Below, piece after piece: positions 17,761-26,296 of a DNA stretch of 64,000 bases. Position 1 is the stretch's first letter. Each line of letters begins with the position of its first letter. Made by a program: the position numbers and the translations under genes. The DNA comes from Methylobacter sp. Lineage in GTDB: Bacteria; Pseudomonadota; Gammaproteobacteria; Methylococcales; Methylomonadaceae. The stretch spans positions 28,519 through 92,518 of the forward strand of contig JAGXGY010000014.1 in NCBI GenBank assembly GCA_024636505.1, in the 5' to 3' direction. The notes beneath the pieces were generated by a model that had not been told where the DNA came from, did no database searches, and saw only the letters and a program-made list of their open reading frames with translations.

Positions 17761-18238
17761 CCTCGACTTTTACAATTTTTCCGGTCGCCGCATCGATCTC
17801 AACTTCCATTTTGCGTCCGTCGTCCAGCTTAATATCGAACTCATAAGTCGGGGTGCCATCCGATTCGATTTCATACTCAACCTCGGTAATGGTGCCGGGA
17901 TGGGCTGCCAAGGCGATTTTACGCGCCTTGGCTTCGTCGATTTTTTTCAGCGCGGCAAAAGCAGGATGATCGGCACTGGGCAGCTCCTGTTCTTTTTTGA
18001 CTATTTTGCCGGTGGCTTTGTCGCATTTAAACTCCCACTGACTGCCGTCGGCGGCTTTAATGTCGATTTCATAAACAGCCAGCCCTTTTTTCTGTTCCAA
18101 TTCGATTTTGACGGTTTCGCCTTTGACAATCTCGCCGACAGCCTTGCGGCAGGCATCGATAGCGGCATCATCGGCCATTGCCGCCGCGCTGATCAGCATG
18201 ACCAGACTGCTTAAATAAAACTGATATTTGATCTTCAT
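17750..18238 (-). CDS. Periplasmic PepSY-domain protein
   Basis: 162 residues from ATG 18238, chosen because a strong ribosome site (gaggag) lies just before it and a signal peptide follows (MKIKYQFYLSSLVMLISAAA). Two PepSY-like repeats fill the mature protein, each ending DxATGKIVK (about residues 30-85 and 103-160). PepSY domains are often found in small periplasmic proteins that bind or inhibit partners; a precise role is not known. It lies 73 bases downstream of the SoxYZ-like gene in the same direction and probably belongs to that quinoprotein-linked group. Its last residues (EEH) and stop overlap the 78-base repeat, so its native C-terminus may have been altered. Confidence 0.8.
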   Translation of the reverse strand: MKIKYQFYLSSLVMLISAAAMADDAAIDACRKAVGEIVKGETVKIELEQKKGLAVYEIDIKAADGSQWEFKCDKATGKIVKKEQELPSADHPAFAALKKIDEAKARKIALAAHPGTITEVEYEIESDGTPTYEFDIKLDDGRKMEVEIDAATGKIVKVEEEH

Positions 18239-18311
18239 GATTGTCTCCTCGTTGAAAAATTGACACCTTCCCCCGGCAACAGCAAGGCAAAAGGCCACGC
18301 TAAAAAATACA

Positions 18312-19145
18312 TTATGGCTGAATTTTAAAGGTCTCGGTATAGGTATTGCCACCAGTACAAACGCTTCTGTCGGTTGGCGTTTCGCAGGAAGTATCGATCA
18401 CTTCGGCCTTTAACTCGCCCGCCTTTTCCGGCACGAAATAGAATCTGAAATTAGGATCGGAGCTAATGGCAATGTCGGTTTTGGCGGTCAAAATGGGTTT
18501 GCCGTTAAATGACACGTTGATCTGTTTAACAAAATGCGACTTTTTGACAAAACGCGTCACTTGATCCATTTGCATTCCGGTCACATTAGGATGACTGATC
18601 ATTAATTGCACCGAATTGGGCTCGCCGACTTTGACATCGCCCTCCATTCTGAATTTGATTTTTCCCAGGCGCGTCATGGCTTCATCCAGATTGGCGCCGA
18701 CTGGCGCGGAACAGCCGCCGCTGGCTTTGACGAATTTTTTGGTCATGGTCGATGTGCCGTCATTCATTTGCGCAATCGCACGGATATAGCTGTTGGTATT
18801 GACGCGGATGCGCATGGCAATATCGGCTTTGCCGCTTTTCGGGGTGAACTCAAACTCGCCGACATAGGGATAAGGGTTATTGTCGACCAACACCATGATC
18901 TTTTTGATGTAGCGATCCGGGCTTTGTTTGATTTTGCTGCTGACTTTAATCGGCACTAAAGACGGGTCTTCGGCTCGCATCGGCGCTTCCAGTTCAATGA
19001 CATTATCCGATTCCTCAAGCGTTTGCTGGGCAAAAAATTCGGGTTTCAACACTTTATTCCACCGGGCTTCGTCTCCGGCGGCGATGGCGGCAATCGGCAA
19101 TAGTGCGGTGATGAAAATGGCCGGTAATAGTTTTGAGTATTTCAT
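18312..19145 (-). CDS. Quinoprotein dehydrogenase-associated SoxYZ-like carrier protein
   Basis: 277 residues from ATG 19145, which has gaggaaa in front and a signal peptide after it (MKYSKLLPAIFITALLPIAA). The mature part fuses a SoxY-like domain ending in the carrier motif KASGGCSAPVG with a SoxZ-like immunoglobulin fold. In sulfur oxidation the Cys of GGC carries thiosulfate-derived groups. In this fused family, found beside PQQ-dependent dehydrogenases, it is presumed to take part in a relay for quinoprotein function. The neighbouring metallohydrolase (50 bases upstream) is its standard partner. No dehydrogenase gene is in the window. Confidence 0.88.
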   Translation of the reverse strand: MKYSKLLPAIFITALLPIAAIAAGDEARWNKVLKPEFFAQQTLEESDNVIELEAPMRAEDPSLVPIKVSSKIKQSPDRYIKKIMVLVDNNPYPYVGEFEFTPKSGKADIAMRIRVNTNSYIRAIAQMNDGTSTMTKKFVKASGGCSAPVGANLDEAMTRLGKIKFRMEGDVKVGEPNSVQLMISHPNVTGMQMDQVTRFVKKSHFVKQINVSFNGKPILTAKTDIAISSDPNFRFYFVPEKAGELKAEVIDTSCETPTDRSVCTGGNTYTETFKIQP

Positions 19146-19194
19146 AATCGTTTCCTCTGTTGTTTTAGCGTTGTCGGCTATTGAAAAAAGCCGG

Positions 19195-20109
19195 TTAATC
19201 TTCCCATTCGAGTTCGGCAAAAGCCGTGGTGACGTTTTTGCGGTGATAGTCATCGAACAAGACCCAGTTATTTTTCTCGGAATAGCCCACGGTTTTTACC
19301 GCATCTTCCAAATGCCGGCCTTTTTTAATGGCGGCGCGAATTTCGGTAAGTAACAAGGTTAAATAATGCTTTTGCGCCTGCATACTCTGCGGCCAGTCGG
19401 TCACCAATTCGCCGTGCCCCGGAATCACATAACGGAACGACTGCTGTTCCAGTTTGTCGATTTCCGCAAGCCAGCCTTTTAAACTGCCGTCCAGCGTGGG
19501 CAGATGCTCGGTAAACAATAAATCGCCCAGCCAGAGGGTGTTGGTCTTTTCGTCATAAACGCTCAAATCGTTGTCGGTATGCGCGGTAGCATGGGCTTTT
19601 AGGGTTAAACTGCGTCCGCCTAAATCCAGTTTCAAACTGTCTTTAACCTCGATGTCGGGGGGAATTAAATCGGCGGCAGTCAATGTGACGCCCAACTGAC
19701 CGGCGGCTTTGTCCCTATAATACGGGCCGCGCGCCGCCATGGCTGCGGCCAATTTATAATGGCCGACAAATTTAACCTCGGCCGCTTTGAAAGCGCTATT
19801 GCCGTAGATATGATCGGGGTGGACATGGGTGTTGATTACATAACAAATCGGCGTTGGTGTGCTATCGCTAACGGCTTGTTTTAACGCCAAACCCTGCTCG
19901 GGATTGCCGCCGCTATCGATGACCGCCACGCATTTTTGTCCGACGATAAAACCCAGATTGGCGATTTCGCCGTGGTTTTTGCTGTCCGGAAACTGATGTT
20001 TGCCAACATGCAAGTACACGCCGTCGGCTACTTCTTTAACCGGCAAAGCGGTAGCGGCCAGTGCTTGTACCGATGCCATGAATAAAACAGGCAGTAATAA
20101 AACTTTCAT
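19195..20109 (-). CDS. Quinoprotein relay system zinc metallohydrolase (MBL fold)
   Basis: 304 residues from ATG 20109, with a signal peptide MKVLLLPVLFMASVQALAA. It is a metallo-beta-lactamase-fold protein with the zinc motif THVHPDHIYGN, a later His in KAHATAHTDND, an Asp in TLWLGDLLFTEH, and the last His in VIPGHGELV. Members next to SoxYZ-like carriers are grouped as quinoprotein-relay zinc metallohydrolases and probably act on the group carried by the SoxYZ cysteine (inference). A farther upstream start at 20160 would translate half of a REP palindrome and was rejected. Confidence 0.87.
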   Translation of the reverse strand: MKVLLLPVLFMASVQALAATALPVKEVADGVYLHVGKHQFPDSKNHGEIANLGFIVGQKCVAVIDSGGNPEQGLALKQAVSDSTPTPICYVINTHVHPDHIYGNSAFKAAEVKFVGHYKLAAAMAARGPYYRDKAAGQLGVTLTAADLIPPDIEVKDSLKLDLGGRSLTLKAHATAHTDNDLSVYDEKTNTLWLGDLLFTEHLPTLDGSLKGWLAEIDKLEQQSFRYVIPGHGELVTDWPQSMQAQKHYLTLLLTEIRAAIKKGRHLEDAVKTVGYSEKNNWVLFDDYHRKNVTTAFAELEWED

Positions 20110-20133
20110 TAACTCTCCTTTTCTCTTGATTTC

Positions 20134-20168
20134 TAGTCGCGACGTAGGCGTCGCTCCCACGTGGGAGC
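20134..20168. repeat. REP-like element, incomplete
   Basis: It matches the left arm and part of the right arm of the perfect palindrome at 24312-24369 (core gtcgcgacgtaggcgtcgc and ctcccacgtgggag). It lies between the metallohydrolase start and the ppgK stop. Confidence 0.8.
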
Positions 20169-20174
20169 AAGCAC

Positions 20175-20918
20175 TCAGGTTATTTTTGATTGTGCATACA
20201 ATGCTGCACCGACAATACCTGCCTGGTTTAAAAAGGCAGCCGGTTTTACCGGCGCTTTGAGCGTGAGCTGCTTTTTAAATTTGCCCATTTTTTTACTGGC
20301 GCCGCCGCCAAGAATGATCAGATCAGGCCAAAATAGCTTTTCCATCAGGGTTAAGTACGTGTTAAAACGCTTGCCCCAGGTCTTCCAACCCAGATCTTCA
20401 ATTTTCCGCACCGCATCCGATGCATAATGTTCAGCTTTCACGCCAATGTCCAAATACAAATGCCCTAATTCCGTATTGGGCAGTAACTTCCTGTTGGTAA
20501 AAAGCGCAGTCCCCAGTCCAGTACCAATGGTCACCAACAGCACAACGCCGGTTTGGTCTTTGCCCTCGCCAAAATACATTTCCGCCATACCGGCAGCATC
20601 GGCATCATTGACGCTGTAACAGGGACAATTGGTAGCCTCTGAAAATAGCTTGTCAATATCGGTGCCGATAAAGGCTTTCGATACATTGGCGGCGGTGCGC
20701 GCCACGCCGTGTTGAATAGCGGCCGGAAAACCGCAGCCGATAAGCCCGTTCCAGTGAAAATGGACGACCAGCTGGGCAATGACGGCGGCGACGGCTTCAG
20801 GCGTCGCCGGTTGCGGCGTCTCAATCCGATGGCGTTCAGTCAGAAGTTCGCCCGTTACCGTATCAACAATGGCTCCTTTAATGCCTGTACCGCCTATATC
20901 TATACCGAGAATTTGCAT
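20175..20918 (-). CDS. ppgK: Polyphosphate glucokinase (ROK family)
   Basis: 247 residues from ATG 20918, where the ATPase-fold phosphate loop begins at once ([16 protein letters not shown]). Other ROK/PpgK marks are [34 protein letters not shown] and [12 protein letters not shown]. The classic ROK zinc-site cysteines are missing, as in polyphosphate-dependent glucokinases. The enzyme phosphorylates glucose using polyphosphate (and often ATP). It may serve recycling of glucose from glycogen or sucrose in a C1-grown cell (inference). Confidence 0.87.
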   Translation of the reverse strand: MQILGIDIGGTGIKGAIVDTVTGELLTERHRIETPQPATPEAVAAVIAQLVVHFHWNGLIGCGFPAAIQHGVARTAANVSKAFIGTDIDKLFSEATNCPCYSVNDADAAGMAEMYFGEGKDQTGVVLLVTIGTGLGTALFTNRKLLPNTELGHLYLDIGVKAEHYASDAVRKIEDLGWKTWGKRFNTYLTLMEKLFWPDLIILGGGASKKMGKFKKQLTLKAPVKPAAFLNQAGIVGAALYAQSKIT

Positions 20919-21082
20919 ACACCATCCTGAAAAATTAATTATATCCGCTGTGCATTGTAGGCGAAGTCCATGCAAATATCACATGCAGTAGGAAGAATAT
21001 ACACGGCTGTTATCCGAATATTCGGCTATCTGCAAATCATGGTCAATTGGGGATATAATCCGCCCATAGCGATTAAAATCAC

Positions 21083-21108
21083 CTTACCGGGAAAGTGGCT
21101 CCGGTAAG
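21083..21108 (+). other. Hairpin in leader of the diguanylate cyclase gene
   Basis: cttaccgg and ccggtaag form an 8-bp perfect stem with a 10-base loop, about 110 bases before the gene. No T-run follows. It does not match the c-di-GMP riboswitch consensus as I know it. Confidence 0.3.
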
Positions 21109-21216
21109 AGGCGATAATGCAGGCATGGGTTTACGCGGCATGACCGGCGGATTTTTGTGATGATTAGATGCATTGGTTTGCAGGTTGCTAAACAGTTCCT
21201 CAATCGGATGGCGTGA

Positions 21217-24200
21217 ATGATTGCCAACAAGAAGCAAAAAACAGATACGATGGCCTCTTCGGATAAAGCAATAAAAACGTTTTTTCGTTCCGACAGGCTA
21301 ATGCTGGCCCTGGCCTTGCTGGGTATCGGCGCGATGATAGCCGCCAATCTTTACATTGAATATGGCCGCACCGAGGCGCGCGAGTCGAACCGGCTCGCAA
21401 CTCAAGCCAAGGTCATAGCCGAAAATATGGCGCTTCAGTTGAACAGTATCAATTTGGCGCTGCTGGATATTCGCGATGAATTCTCACATCAATATCAAAC
21501 ATCCGAATTGGAGAAGGCCAAACTCATTATAGGGACTATTACCAACGCCATGCCCGGCGTTAGAACCGTCAGCATTTTTAATACCGAAGGCACGGTCATC
21601 AGCTCCAACCGTCCGGAATTGGTCGGCAAAAATTTAAGCTATCGGGATTATTTTAAGACCGTCCAACAGCATCCTGATGCCGATACCCTTTATGTATCCG
21701 CCCCCTTTCATACCCTATTGGGTGTGTTCGGCACCAACATTAGTCGGATGATACCAGGGCCGCACGGCGAGTTTGACGGGATTGTCAGCGCTACACTCGA
21801 ACCGGGCTATTTCAAGATCTTGATGAACTCCGTATTGTATTCGCCGGATATGTGGGACGCCATTACCCATGGTGATGGCTTACTGTTCCTGATGGCGCCC
21901 GAACGAGAAAAACTTGAGGGCAGGAATTTGGCGCAGCCCGGGTCTTTTTTTACGAGGCATCGTGATAGCGGGCAGATGGCAACAACAATGTCTGGCATTG
22001 CTTACTCTACCGGCGAGTTACGGATAATGGCACAGCACACGGTTTATCCGCCCCAGTTAAAAATGGACAAGCCGCTCATTATCGCTGTCAGCCGTGATCT
22101 TGATGCTGTCTTTAAGTTTTGGTGGCGTGATGTTTTGGTCCAGCTCGGTTTATATGGGCTGATTATTGCTTTTTCCATTGCCGGACTTGTTCTTTACCAT
22201 CGTTGGCAGCGTAAATTCAAACAACTGGAGGCAGAGGCTTTCACCCGTGTTGAACGGTTCAGGATAGCGCTGGATCATATCCCTTCGTATATCTACATGA
22301 AGGACAAGCAGGGCCGTTATATTTACGCCAACCGGGCAACGCTGGAGTTGTTCGGCTGTACGCAGGGAACACTGCAAGGCAAGGAAGATTCGGGCTTCTT
22401 TCCGCCTGATACGGTAGCCCACATACAGTCTATTGATACCCGGGTGTTGCAGCACGGAGAAGATACCTCAGAGGAGGTTTCAGTGCTGGGGGAAGACGGT
22501 ATTAGACGTGTCTATTTGGAAATCAAGACGCCGACGTTCGACGATGCTGAAAATACCCGTATTTCAGGGGTATGCGGTATTTCGACCGACATCACCGAAC
22601 TTAAGCAGCGGGAACGCGCGCTACAGGAATCGCAACAGCGCTTTCAAGCGACTTTTGATTTTGCTGCCATCGGCATGGCGCTGGTCGATTTGGACGGCTA
22701 TTTTATCCAGGTGAATGCTGCGTTATGCAACATCGTAGGCTACCCGGAAGCGGAGTTGTTGCAAAAAACCTTTCAATCCATTACCTACCCGGATGATTTG
22801 GATGCCGACCTGAGATTTATGAAAGAATTGGCAATCGGCAGCCGCGACGGCTACCAGTTGGAGAAACGCTATTTTCACAAGGAGGGCCATATCATCTGGA
22901 TATTGTTGAGCGGCTCGGCTGTACGCGATGCAACGGGCAGAGCACTCTATTTCATTGCGCAGATTCAAGACATCACCCATTTCAAACAAGACCAAGCCAT
23001 GCTGCTGGAGAACGAGCAGCGTTTACAATTTGTGTTGCGTGGCAGTCAGGTCGGTTTTTGGGATTGGAACATCAAAACCAATGAGGTCATGAGGGATCAG
23101 CGTTGGGCACAAATGCTGGGCTATCAGTTCAATGATATTGACTTCAGCGTCAAGCAATGGCTTGATTTTGTTCACCCCGATGACAGGAACAGGGCTTGGC
23201 AGTCGATTCAAGACCATCTTGAAGGACGGACGCCCATGCATGAGGCCGAATATCGGATGCGCACCAGGGACGGCAACTATAAATGGATACTTGATCGGGC
23301 TCAGGTTGTGGCATGGGATGCTGAGCACAAACCCAGTCGGATGTGCGGCACCCATACCGACATTACCGGGCGTAAAGAAAATGAAGCGGCATTGATAGAG
23401 TCTGAAACACGGATGCGCACCCTTTTCGAAAGCACCTGCGATGCCGTCATGATGCTTGATGAAAATGGATTTTTCGATTGCAACCAAGCCACGTTGCTTA
23501 TGTTCGGTTGCGCCTCTAAGGAAATACTTATCAGCAAACGCCCTGCTGATTTATCGCCACTGAAACAGGCTTGCGGCACCGATTCCAAGGTTTTAGAAAA
23601 TCAATATATCGGGCAAGCCATGCAGGAAGGTAGCGCCCGTTTCGACTGGCTGCATCAGCGCTTTGATAACGGACAGGTATTCGATGCCGAGGTTTTGCTC
23701 AATACCATCACCTTTGGCGGCAAAAACCTTTTGCAGGCCGTTGTTCGCGATATTACCGAGCGTAAACGACTGTTGCTGGAGTTGGAACGTCAAGCTCATA
23801 CCGATTTTTTGACCGGTGTCAGTGGTCGGGGCTATTTTATGCAGCAGGCAGAGCAAGAACTTGCGCGTACCATTCGTTACAACTGCGATTTATCTCTTTT
23901 CATGCTGGACATCGATCACTTTAAGCATATTAATGATACTTACGGACACAAAGGCGGCGATCTGGTGTTGAAAAAACTGGCCATGATATGCCAACAGGTG
24001 CTTCGGGAAGTGGATATTGTCGGCCGTATCGGCGGGGAAGAATTTGCCGTACTGTTGCCGGAAACCGATAAAGACCAAGCTTTTGAAGTGGCCGAGCGCT
24101 TAAGGGATGCTATCGCCACTACTGAAGTTGCCATTGAAAACGGGTTGCCCGTACGTTTTACTGCTTCGATTGGAGTTACCTCTTTAATAAGCAAAGACGA

Positions 24201-24285
24201 GAACTTGGATGTTCTGTTGAATATTGCCGACAAGGCGCTTTATCAAGCCAAAAACGGGGGACGCAATAAGGTTGTTGCTGGGTAA
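21217..24285 (+). CDS. Membrane-bound multi-PAS diguanylate cyclase (dCACHE-PAS-GGDEF)
   Basis: 1022 residues. A first membrane helix (about 28-48) and a second (about 308-328) enclose a periplasmic dCACHE-like sensor with the SNRPELVGKNLSYRDYF-type motif. Four cytoplasmic PAS/PAC units follow (roughly 345-460, 470-590, 600-725, 730-850; several end in the PAC motif DITE or DITG). A GGDEF domain is last, with the active-site variant GGEEF at 939-943 and an inhibition site R-E-V-D exactly five residues before it. No EAL domain is present, so the protein should make c-di-GMP and be product-inhibited. A second ATG at 21250 is an alternative start. The ligand is unknown. Confidence 0.92.
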   Translation: MIANKKQKTDTMASSDKAIKTFFRSDRLMLALALLGIGAMIAANLYIEYGRTEARESNRLATQAKVIAENMALQLNSINLALLDIRDEFSHQYQTSELEKAKLIIGTITNAMPGVRTVSIFNTEGTVISSNRPELVGKNLSYRDYFKTVQQHPDADTLYVSAPFHTLLGVFGTNISRMIPGPHGEFDGIVSATLEPGYFKILMNSVLYSPDMWDAITHGDGLLFLMAPEREKLEGRNLAQPGSFFTRHRDSGQMATTMSGIAYSTGELRIMAQHTVYPPQLKMDKPLIIAVSRDLDAVFKFWWRDVLVQLGLYGLIIAFSIAGLVLYHRWQRKFKQLEAEAFTRVERFRIALDHIPSYIYMKDKQGRYIYANRATLELFGCTQGTLQGKEDSGFFPPDTVAHIQSIDTRVLQHGEDTSEEVSVLGEDGIRRVYLEIKTPTFDDAENTRISGVCGISTDITELKQRERALQESQQRFQATFDFAAIGMALVDLDGYFIQVNAALCNIVGYPEAELLQKTFQSITYPDDLDADLRFMKELAIGSRDGYQLEKRYFHKEGHIIWILLSGSAVRDATGRALYFIAQIQDITHFKQDQAMLLENEQRLQFVLRGSQVGFWDWNIKTNEVMRDQRWAQMLGYQFNDIDFSVKQWLDFVHPDDRNRAWQSIQDHLEGRTPMHEAEYRMRTRDGNYKWILDRAQVVAWDAEHKPSRMCGTHTDITGRKENEAALIESETRMRTLFESTCDAVMMLDENGFFDCNQATLLMFGCASKEILISKRPADLSPLKQACGTDSKVLENQYIGQAMQEGSARFDWLHQRFDNGQVFDAEVLLNTITFGGKNLLQAVVRDITERKRLLLELERQAHTDFLTGVSGRGYFMQQAEQELARTIRYNCDLSLFMLDIDHFKHINDTYGHKGGDLVLKKLAMICQQVLREVDIVGRIGGEEFAVLLPETDKDQAFEVAERLRDAIATTEVAIENGLPVRFTASIGVTSLISKDENLDVLLNIADKALYQAKNGGRNKVVAG

Positions 24286-24311
24286 GGTTATTTCCGAGAA
24301 AGAATGTCCCC

Positions 24312-24369
24312 TCCAGTCGCGACGTAGGCGTCGCTCCCACGTGGGAGCGACGCCTACGTCGCGACTGGA
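24312..24369. repeat. REP-type perfect palindrome, 58 bases
   Basis: Two 29-base arms with no loop (tccagtcgcgacgtaggcg... and its exact complement). It lies 26 bases after the diguanylate cyclase stop and may protect or end the mRNA. Related copies are at 20134-20168 and 50125-50170, with a fragment at about 41241-41253. Confidence 0.9.
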
Positions 24370-24705
24370 ACGTGTTCTCGGTCGGCCCACTCGAAATGGC
24401 CGCGAATACCGGTGGCGGCCTCGCTCTCTACGCCAAATAAATGACGGCTGAGCACATTGTACGTTCTCGGGCGCTGCTCATTGCCGCAGGTTGCCACAGC
24501 ATCGGCAGTGATTTCCTGACTGCAGTCCGCACAGTTATTTATCCCCAACGAGTCTTTGGCCTGAAAGATGGTTCGCCCCTCTGCGCGTCTTCATGGGTTA
24601 AGTCGCCTTTCAGCATCAAGCGATGGCGGTCATTAAACTTAATCAGGCCTTTCAGTGTCCAATCGCCGCCTTTCTAATGATGTCCGCTACGGTTGCCATC
24701 GGCTT
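24370..24705 (-). pseudogene. Possible eroded gene with zinc-ribbon-like end
   Basis: On the minus strand one frame reads KGGDWTLKGLIKFNDRHRLM... after an in-frame stop and ends at 24546. A second frame continues with NNCADCSQEITADAVATCGN, which resembles a C-x2-C...C zinc ribbon, and runs towards the palindrome. The change of frame and the stop suggest a decayed gene. I do not recognise the family, and chance open frames remain possible. Confidence 0.25.
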
Positions 24706-24724
24706 TCTGACGAATATAATCCGT

Positions 24725-24801
24725 ATATGGACTCCTCATTACACCGTTTAAAAATTGCCGGTGCATTTTAAACTGCGCCAGGATGAGTGAGGAGTCCATA
24801 T
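24725..24801. repeat. Long imperfect hairpin
   Basis: tatggactcctca and tgaggagtccata form the outer 13-bp arms of a roughly 77-base structure, and a second inner pairing (gtttaaaa / ttttaaac) lies within. It may be a small inverted-repeat element. No second copy is in the window. Confidence 0.5.
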
Positions 24802-25167
24802 CATCACCCTATGACGTTATTCGGATCTGTGTGCGACACCGCACCGACCCTTGGAATTTTTTCAGATAAGCTTTTTTCATATTGTTGAGCCTTGGATTTT
24901 TGATGGCACGATTGACTTTGTCAGCCAAAGTTGTCGATCCAGCCGGTTTTTTCTAAGCGCTTTTCTGTAAAGCGGTTGTTTGACCTGTCGCGATAACGGC
25001 GACAAAAGAACAAGTCAACGATATGGTTTGTCGTTAAATAATGGAAGAAATGCAAAAATTATTTCAGGTCATCGTAGGGTGAATGGGTGTTGTCCATGCG
25101 GGTCAGGTTAGTCTCGGTAAACAGAGGCTGTTTTTTGTGATCAAAAAAATCATAAAGGGGTTTTATT

Positions 25168-25611
25168 ATGCGTAACATTAGAACAACCGAAAAATTGCTG
25201 AAGGATGAATTAGCCGCAACAGAAACTTATCGACAGGCTTTAGCTAAGCTCCGGGAAGACGTCGTGCTGGGCGAATCGGAGTATTTAGCGCCAATTTATG
25301 GAGATCATAAAGATGCGGTTGCCAGTTTACAGGCGGAAATAGCGCAATTGGGAGGAGGCCCTTATGAGGACTCGTGGGGTTGGGGTACTTGGGCGGAAAT
25401 AGTTGAGGGTGGCGCTAATTTATTGGGTCAAAAAGCTATATTGAGGGTTTTACTGGAAGGCGAAAAAATAGGAGTGGAAGATTATGACGAGGCGTTGCAG
25501 GACCCCGATTTGCCTTTGGAGGTTCGTTCGTTGATTGAAACGAAACTACTGCCTGCTCAGCATGCCCATATACGCACTTTGGATCGACTTTTGGACGTTG
25601 CATCCGCTTAG
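25168..25611 (+). CDS. DUF2383-like four-helix (ferritin-like) protein
   Basis: 147 residues, mostly helical and without a signal peptide. The N-terminal TTEKLLKDELAATETYRQAL and the later EGEKIGVEDYDEALQD plus LLPAQHAHIRTLDRLL show the helix pattern and Glu/His spacing of the DUF2383/PA2169 ferritin-like group. Function in this group is not established; members are often stress-induced. A good ribosome site (aaaggggt) precedes the ATG. It lies 121 bases before a peroxiredoxin and a glutathione reductase gene, which fits an oxidative-stress or metal role (inference). Confidence 0.7.
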   Translation: MRNIRTTEKLLKDELAATETYRQALAKLREDVVLGESEYLAPIYGDHKDAVASLQAEIAQLGGGPYEDSWGWGTWAEIVEGGANLLGQKAILRVLLEGEKIGVEDYDEALQDPDLPLEVRSLIETKLLPAQHAHIRTLDRLLDVASA

Positions 25612-25732
25612 ATTTTTTAATTTCATATCGGATATGCACTTTCTAATTGATGTCAGCGTCAATCATCATTTGTTCGCGCCGTCTCAATGGCTTAGCAGCC
25701 AAACGCTAACTTAGTAATCAAGAGGTTTCAAC

Positions 25733-26260
25733 ATGATTTCAACTGTACCTGATGTAGTTTTTAAAACACGTATTCGCGACGAAAGTATCGGTGGCGACAA
25801 CCCGTTTCGCTGGCAGGATGTCAACACGGACGATATTTTTAAGGGTAAGAAAATTGTTGTTTTAGCGCTTCCCGGCGCCTATACCCCTACCTGTTCAAGC
25901 CAGCATTTACCTGGGTATGAGGCTAAATATCAGCAGCTTATTGATCAGGGCGTTGATGAGGTTTATTGTTTAAGCGTTAACGATGCTTTTGTCATGTATC
26001 AATGGAGTAAGCATCTGGGTATCAAACGGGTAAAAATGCTGCCGGACGGAAACGGCGATTTTTCCAAGGCAATGGGCATGCTGATGAAAAAAGAGAACCT
26101 TGGTTTTGGCAGCCGTTCATGGCGCTATTCAATGGTTGTCGAGGATAAAAAGATTATTAAATTATTCAGCGAACCCGGAAAGATTGATAATTGCCCTGAC
26201 GATCCCTTTAGCGTAAGCGATGTTGATACTATGCTTGATTATTTAAAGCATAATAAATGA
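25733..26260 (+). CDS. Type 5 peroxiredoxin
   Basis: 175 residues of the Prx5 type. It has PGAYTPTCSSQHLPGYE with the peroxidatic C54, the SVNDAFVMYQW segment, and MLMKKENLGFGSRSWRYSM with the catalytic-site Arg. It reduces hydrogen peroxide or organic peroxides. In some bacteria this domain is fused to a glutaredoxin; here it is free-standing, but the next gene 36 bases downstream is glutathione reductase, so glutathione (with a glutaredoxin from elsewhere) is the likely reductant. The aagaggt ribosome site is clear. Confidence 0.9.
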   Translation: MISTVPDVVFKTRIRDESIGGDNPFRWQDVNTDDIFKGKKIVVLALPGAYTPTCSSQHLPGYEAKYQQLIDQGVDEVYCLSVNDAFVMYQWSKHLGIKRVKMLPDGNGDFSKAMGMLMKKENLGFGSRSWRYSMVVEDKKIIKLFSEPGKIDNCPDDPFSVSDVDTMLDYLKHNK

Positions 26261-26296
26261 GTCTGTTATGCTGATGTTATTTTGCGAGAGATGCTC

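Larger units (their letters stand above)
24286..25167. other. Non-coding region: palindrome, eroded reading frames, long hairpin
   Basis: 882 bases with no intact gene. It contains a 58-base perfect palindrome (24312-24369), a minus-strand stretch that looks like a broken gene (24370-24705), and a long imperfect hairpin (24725-24801). From about 24810 to 25140 I recognise nothing. Confidence 0.6.

Noticed and set aside
21083..21108. Possible c-di-GMP riboswitch before the diguanylate cyclase
   Set aside because: Only a simple hairpin is present; the conserved core of the known c-di-GMP riboswitches is not seen.
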